NCBI RefSeq assembly: GCF_024832785.1
Contig: NZ_CP116615.1
Coordinates: 3,782,001 to 3,846,000, forward strand
Direction: 5' to 3'
Source of the DNA: Fontisphaera persica
Lineage (GTDB): Bacteria; Verrucomicrobiota; Verrucomicrobiia; Limisphaerales; Fontisphaeraceae
Length of the DNA: 64,000 nucleotides
Shown: piece after piece, positions 60,457 to 64,000 of the stretch
Layout of the letters: each line of letters starts with the position of its first letter
Numbering within the stretch: the stretch's first letter is position 1
Made by a program: the position numbers and the translations under genes
Notes under the pieces: model-generated
Databases searched by the model: none
What the model was told of the DNA's origin: nothing
Seen by the model: the letters and a program-made list of their open reading frames with translations, nothing else

Positions 60457-61071
60457 ATGCCGGTACGGATTAAAATTTGCGGGATTACGTCTGCGGCGGA
60501 TGCCCAGGCGGCCGTGGCCGCGGGCGCCGACGCGCTGGGTTTTGTGTTTTACGAAAAAAGCCCGCGCTACGTGACGCCGGCACAGGCGCGGGAAATCATG
60601 GCCGGGCTGCCCCCGCTGGTGGTGCGGGTGGGGGTGATGGTGAATCCGGCGGCGGAGCTGGTGCAGCAGGCGGTGCAGGCGGGAATTCAGGTGCTGCAGT
60701 TTCATGGAGAAGAGACGCCGGAGGTGTGCCGACAGCAGGCGGTGCCGGTAATCAAGGGGTTTCGTTTGCAAGATGAGTTGTCCCTGCTGGGCTGCCGGGA
60801 GTACACCGGCCTGCCCTGGTTGCTGGATAGTTACGTGGCCGGTCAGGCCGGGGGCACGGGGGCCGTGTTCAACTGGGAGCTGGCGGTGAAGGCCAAGGCC
60901 TCCAATCCGGTCATCATCCTGGCCGGCGGGCTGACCCCAGATAACGTGGCCGAGGCCGTCCGGCGCGTGCGCCCTTATGCGGTGGACGTTTCCAGCGGGG
61001 TGGAGTCTGCTCCCGGAAAAAAGGATGCCGCCAAGATGCGTGCCTTTGTAGCGGCGGTGCGGGCGGCTTGA
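60457..61071 (+). CDS. trpF: Phosphoribosylanthranilate isomerase
   Basis: The protein has 204 residues. The catalytic Cys8 is in RIKICGITSAADA; DALGFVFYEKSPRYV, LPWLLDSYVAGQAGGTG (general acid Asp) and ILAGGLTPDNVAEA complete the TIM-barrel signature. It catalyses the Amadori step of tryptophan synthesis. No other trp genes are adjacent, so it is a solitary trpF. Confidence 0.95.
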   Translation: MPVRIKICGITSAADAQAAVAAGADALGFVFYEKSPRYVTPAQAREIMAGLPPLVVRVGVMVNPAAELVQQAVQAGIQVLQFHGEETPEVCRQQAVPVIKGFRLQDELSLLGCREYTGLPWLLDSYVAGQAGGTGAVFNWELAVKAKASNPVIILAGGLTPDNVAEAVRRVRPYAVDVSSGVESAPGKKDAAKMRAFVAAVRAA

Positions 61072-61114
61072 AACACCCACCAGCGGGACTCGCAGGCCCG
61101 ATGCCTGTACGAAG

Positions 61115-61471
61115 TCAGGAATCGGGTTTGGCCTCCGAGGGAATGCCCTCCTTGGCGGAAGGTTTTAGGGGGGCAGTCTTGGGATTTTGTTGTTCTTCCT
61201 TTTGCTGCCGGGCTTGTTCGATTTGGCGGACCATCTCGCGGAAGAGGGCCTTTTCTTCCTCGTGCAATTTCAGGCGCAGACGGCGGGTTTCCCACAAGGC
61301 GAAAATCAGGGCCAGGCTCGTGACCAGGAAACATACCGTCCAATAAATGATATAAGTTTTGCCCTGCAAACGCGTGGACAGCACGGTCTGGCCCCACACG
61401 AGCATCGAAGCGCCCAGCACCAGGCACAACAAGCCATACCATCGGCGCGGAGGGAAAATGCCGGCAGCCAT
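61115..61471 (-). CDS. Small membrane protein with cytoplasmic coiled coil (hypothetical)
   Basis: The protein has 118 residues. Two membrane helices at ~11-30 (WYGLLCLVLGASMLVWGQTV) and ~40-62 (YIIYWTVCFLVTSLALIFAL) are followed by a charged coiled coil (RLRLKLHEEEKALFREMVRQ) and a Lys/Pro tail. No family is recognised. It lies between convergent trpF and the cysteine desulfurase gene with no close partner. Confidence 0.75.
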   Translation of the reverse strand: MAAGIFPPRRWYGLLCLVLGASMLVWGQTVLSTRLQGKTYIIYWTVCFLVTSLALIFALWETRRLRLKLHEEEKALFREMVRQIEQARQQKEEQQNPKTAPLKPSAKEGIPSEAKPDS

Positions 61472-61594
61472 GCCAGTAATTTACCTCACTGGGCGGAGGT
61501 TGACGAATGGTTTTGCAGGCCTGCTTAAAGCGCAAGGGCCGGCGTGGAAGTTGAGCTTTCCATGCGCCGGCCCGGCGAGGTGTTAATGGGGGAA

Positions 61595-62863
61595 TTAGTG
61601 AGCTGGTTTGCCGGACACAGCCGCCGCATGCTCCGTGAAGGAGCGGCCGCGGCCGGTGGGGCTGATGACCGAGTCAATGATGCCGCGCTGGAATTCATCC
61701 CACATGGGCGACATGTTGCGCAGCTTGGGCACGACGACCTTGGCAAAGGTCTGGACGACGTAATCAATGTCCTCATCGGTGGTGTCTTTGCCGAGGGACA
61801 TGATGATGTTGCCCTGCGCCAGGGCGTGGTCCAACCCGATGGCCGCCAGCACATGGCTAATCTTGAGGGATTTGCTCACACAACTGGAGCCGCTGGCCAC
61901 GGCGATGCCGTTGAGATCGCACATCAACAACTGGCCTTCGCCCTCGATGAACTCCGTGCTGATGTTGAGGGTGTGCGGCGCACGGCGCGGGCCGGGCTCA
62001 GGGCCGTTGAGCTTGATGTACGGCACGTTGGCCTTGAGGCCTTCCCATAGTTTTTTCTGCAGGCGCGCGGTGTGCGCAAAGCGCTGGTTCAGCTCGCGCA
62101 GGGCCACTTCAGCGGCCACGCCGGCGCCGACGATGGCCGGCACATTTTCCGTGCCGGCACGGCGCCCGCCTTCCTGCACCCCGCCATGAAGGATGCTCAC
62201 CAGGCGCGCCTTTTTGTTGCGGTAGAGCACGCCCACGCCCTTGGGACCGTAGAATTTGTGCGGTGAAAAGGACAACAGGCTCGCGCCCATTTGCTGCACG
62301 TCAATGGGCAGCCAGCCGGCGCTGGCCTCGGCGTCCACGTAGAACGGCACGCCTTTTTCCGCGCAAATGCGCCCGATTTCACGAATCGGCTCGAGGGTGC
62401 CAATGTCGTGGTTGACATGGTGGACGGCCACCAGAATGGTTTTGTCGGTAATGGCGGCGCGGACATCCTCCGGATTGACGAAACCTTCGCTGTCCACTTT
62501 GACGCGTGTGCAAGTGAAGCCCTGTTTTTCGAGGAATTCGACGGAATTGAGCACGGCGGGGTGCTCAATTTCGCTCACCACCAGGTGATTCCCGCGGCGC
62601 TGGTTGGCATAGGCCACGCCTTTGATGGCCAGATTGGCCGATTCGGTGCCGTCGGAGGTGAAAAAGATTTCCTCGGCCGATTCGGCGTTGACGAGGGCGG
62701 CGATTTGCGAGCGGGCCTTGGCCAGCGCATCGCGCACCCGCAGGCCATATTGGTGGAGGGACGCGGCGTTGCCAAAGGCTTCCATGAAGTAGGGCTTCAT
62801 GGCCTCAAAGGCCTCGGGCAGCAGGGGCGTCGCCGACAGATGGTCCAAATAAACGCGGCGCAT
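61595..62863 (-). CDS. Cysteine desulfurase (NifS/IscS-like, variant active site)
   Basis: The protein has 422 residues. The PLP lysine is K203 in FSPHKFYGPKG and the persulfide cysteine is C328 in SGSSCVS; SEIEHPAVLNS has the conserved His. Two usual positions differ: the HVNNEIG motif reads HVNHDIG, and the Gln of D-A-x-Q-S is Ala (VDAEASAG). The N-terminus is YLDHLSATP rather than YLDNNATT. A ~40-residue C-terminal extension is present. It supplies sulfur to the IscU scaffold, whose gene ends 6 bp upstream. A specialised subtype of NifS is likely. Confidence 0.92.
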   Translation of the reverse strand: MRRVYLDHLSATPLLPEAFEAMKPYFMEAFGNAASLHQYGLRVRDALAKARSQIAALVNAESAEEIFFTSDGTESANLAIKGVAYANQRRGNHLVVSEIEHPAVLNSVEFLEKQGFTCTRVKVDSEGFVNPEDVRAAITDKTILVAVHHVNHDIGTLEPIREIGRICAEKGVPFYVDAEASAGWLPIDVQQMGASLLSFSPHKFYGPKGVGVLYRNKKARLVSILHGGVQEGGRRAGTENVPAIVGAGVAAEVALRELNQRFAHTARLQKKLWEGLKANVPYIKLNGPEPGPRRAPHTLNISTEFIEGEGQLLMCDLNGIAVASGSSCVSKSLKISHVLAAIGLDHALAQGNIIMSLGKDTTDEDIDYVVQTFAKVVVPKLRNMSPMWDEFQRGIIDSVISPTGRGRSFTEHAAAVSGKPAH

Positions 62864-62869
62864 AGATAA

Positions 62870-63322
62870 TCAGGCGTTGGCGGTTTCCGGCGCGGCGGAC
62901 CGGGCCGCTTCTTTCTCCTTCACCTTGGCCGCCACGTCCGGGTGTTTCTTGAGGTAGTCCTCCAGCGCCGCCTTGAGCGCCTCTTCCGCCAGCACGGAGC
63001 AGTGAATCTTCACCGGCGGCAGGCCGCCCAGAGCATCCACCACCTCCTGATTGGAGAAATTGAGCGCTTCTTCCACGGTGCGGCCCTTGATTAGCTCGGT
63101 GGCCATGCTGGAGCTGGCGATGGCCGACCCGCAGCCAAAGGTTTTGAAGCGGGCATCGGTGATTTTGCCGTCCTGGATTTTCAGGCTGATCTTCATGATG
63201 TCGCCGCAGGCGGCGGCGCCCACCTCGCCCACGCCGTCCGCATCCGGCAAATCGCCCATGTTGCGTGGATTCATGAAGTGATCCATCACGGTCTGGCCGT
63301 ACAGGGTGTAGGTTTCGCTCAT
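62870..63322 (-). CDS. iscU: Iron-sulfur cluster scaffold IscU/NifU-N
   Basis: The protein has 150 residues from the ATG at 63322. The three cluster-binding cysteines are C39 (AAACGDIMK), C64 (FGCGSAIASSS) and C108 (KIHCSVLAEEA), with an Asp next to C39, as in IscU/NifU. TVMDHFMNPRNMGDLPDADG is the N-terminal signature. The Ala/Lys/Glu-rich tail (~128-150) is extra. It builds 2Fe-2S/4Fe-4S clusters with the desulfurase encoded next. It starts 20 bp after iscR. Confidence 0.93.
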   Translation of the reverse strand: MSETYTLYGQTVMDHFMNPRNMGDLPDADGVGEVGAAACGDIMKISLKIQDGKITDARFKTFGCGSAIASSSMATELIKGRTVEEALNFSNQEVVDALGGLPPVKIHCSVLAEEALKAALEDYLKKHPDVAAKVKEKEAARSAAPETANA

Positions 63323-63342
63323 ATTCTTAGTTCGGTTTAAGT

Positions 63343-63810
63343 TCAGGGCACTGTTTCCGGTTTGAGTAAAAGCTGGGAGGAACGCTCGGCGGCAGGCTTG
63401 CGCGGCGGCTGCCGCAGCGCCAACTCCGCCAAAGTGGTGCGGGAGAGCGTCTGCCGCAGGCGCCCCTGGGCCTCGGCCAGCAGGCCGCACAAGGCGCAGT
63501 GGGTCATGTGGACGCAGTCGGGCTTTTCCTCCAGACACCGTTGCAGGGCAATGGGGCCTTCCACGCCTTCAATGATGTCCAGCACGGTAATTTCCGAAGC
63601 CGGCCGCGCCAGCCGGAAACCGCCGCCCGTGCCGCGCACCGATTGCACCAGGCCGGCCCGGACCAGGGACTGGAAAATCTTGGCCAGAAAACTGCGCGGA
63701 ATGTCCATCTCGCGGCTGACCTCATCAATCATGACCACCGCGCCCTCAGGGCGCCGTGCCAGGGCGGTCAGCCCGATGACTCCATATTCACTGGCCCGTG
63801 TGATTTGCAT
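63343..63810 (-). CDS. iscR: Rrf2-family iron-sulfur regulator (IscR-like)
   Basis: The protein has 155 residues from the ATG at 63810 (an upstream in-frame TTG at 63816 is less likely). The winged HTH opens MQITRASEYGVIGLTALARR, with DIPRSFLAKIFQSLVRAGLV as recognition region and VRGTGGGFRLARP as the wing. Four cysteines, C92, C99, C105 and C108, fall where IscR holds its 2Fe-2S cluster; spacing is C-x6-C-x5-C plus an extra Cys. It probably represses this operon when clusters are plentiful. First gene of iscR-iscU-nifS. Confidence 0.93.
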   Translation of the reverse strand: MQITRASEYGVIGLTALARRPEGAVVMIDEVSREMDIPRSFLAKIFQSLVRAGLVQSVRGTGGGFRLARPASEITVLDIIEGVEGPIALQRCLEEKPDCVHMTHCALCGLLAEAQGRLRQTLSRTTLAELALRQPPRKPAAERSSQLLLKPETVP

Positions 63811-63819
63811 GTTCAAACA

Positions 63820-63868
63820 GGACTTAATTTGTCCGCTTTCAATATAACGGGGTTCTGTAACTTGTCAA
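63820..63868 (-). promoter_or_regulatory. iscR-operon promoter with candidate Rrf2 operator
   Basis: On the minus strand, consensus TTGACA (63868-63863) and TATATT (63846-63841) are 16 bp apart. Just downstream, around the start of transcription, lies the inverted repeat GGAC-AAATTAA-GTCC (63834-63820), 10 bp before the iscR ATG. An operator there fits autorepression by the Rrf2-type regulator. Confidence 0.7.
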
Positions 63869-63979
63869 ACGCGCAGGGGCATTTGGGCCTTTACCTTTGT
63901 TTGCCGCATTTTTTGGGGGATACAGGTTCACTTTTCCTTTCAACATTTGTAACCACTGCACTGCAAAATTCATCGAACA

Positions 63980-64000
63980 ATGAGTGATGAGGTGCGTTCA
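63980..64000 (+). CDS. Possible start of a gene running out of the window
   Basis: An ATG at 63980 opens MSDEVRS and continues beyond base 64000. No Shine-Dalgarno is seen and only seven codons are available, so this is a guess. The 169 bp between the iscR start and this ATG hold the iscR promoter and otherwise nothing recognised. Confidence 0.2.

Overview
The window is a high-GC bacterial chromosome segment. It most likely comes from the Verrucomicrobiota (Limisphaerales/Pedosphaera-like). The reasons are the gene mix (DUF1501 and PPC-domain secreted proteins, DUF5069, a DUF5703/LamG glycosidase, Tat-exported sugar-metabolism-type proteins), the weak Shine-Dalgarno sequences, and families of dispersed GC-rich hairpin repeats. 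Taxonomy is inferred from gene content only; there is no rRNA in the window.

Layout. (1) 1-7022: a multiheme electron-transfer cluster with a doubled-CXXCH cytochrome (5' end cut off), an outer-membrane beta-barrel, a small monoheme cytochrome, a membrane-anchored NapC-like heptaheme protein, and an 11-heme cytochrome fused to a membrane cytochrome b. Together they could pass electrons from quinol through the periplasm to an outer-membrane porin-cytochrome conduit, or the reverse. (2) 7162-15907: secreted glycosidase-like, Tat-exported and Gfo/Idh/MocA proteins, a DUF1501/PPC pair and DUF5069. (3) 15908-17671: gene-poor composite hairpin repeats. (4) 17672-24732: an integrated mobile element at the 3' end of an initiator tRNA-fMet gene, with the decayed remains of at least one relative on its left. 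The younger element (about 19.3-24.7 kb) is bounded by a 78-bp perfect direct repeat. It carries an RHH repressor, HTH proteins, tiny overlapping genes, a DnaB-N/RecA-type ATPase, an AbrB/PIN toxin-antitoxin pair, a HerA/FtsK-type ATPase and a truncated tyrosine integrase. (5) 24797-35549: pseudaminic acid-type genes (PseI and a PseG-PseH fusion), a large hybrid histidine kinase, and an NfeD-flotillin operon ending in an unusual beta-carbonic-anhydrase/GYF fusion. (6) 35550-37148: a second repeat array, sharing a 145-bp near-identical block with the first.

(7) 37149-43114, minus strand: methyltransferases, a glycosyltransferase, an HDOD protein and PurB. (8) 43264-50333, plus strand: dnaB, bamA, skp/ompH, argJ and argB, largely housekeeping. 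(9) 50368-60262: YjbQ, a coiled-coil/TPR protein, a GH95-like glycosidase, a rhomboid protease, PpnP and an LpoB/COG3014/YcfL lipoprotein operon. (10) 60457-64000: TrpF and an iscR-iscU-nifS iron-sulfur operon with a strong promoter and a candidate operator. The iron-sulfur genes sit in the same genome as an unusually heme-rich respiratory cluster.

The strongest candidates for something undescribed are the tRNA-fMet element with its HerA-like ATPase and tandem att scars, the 11-heme/cytochrome b fusion cluster, and the carbonic-anhydrase-like protein in a flotillin operon.
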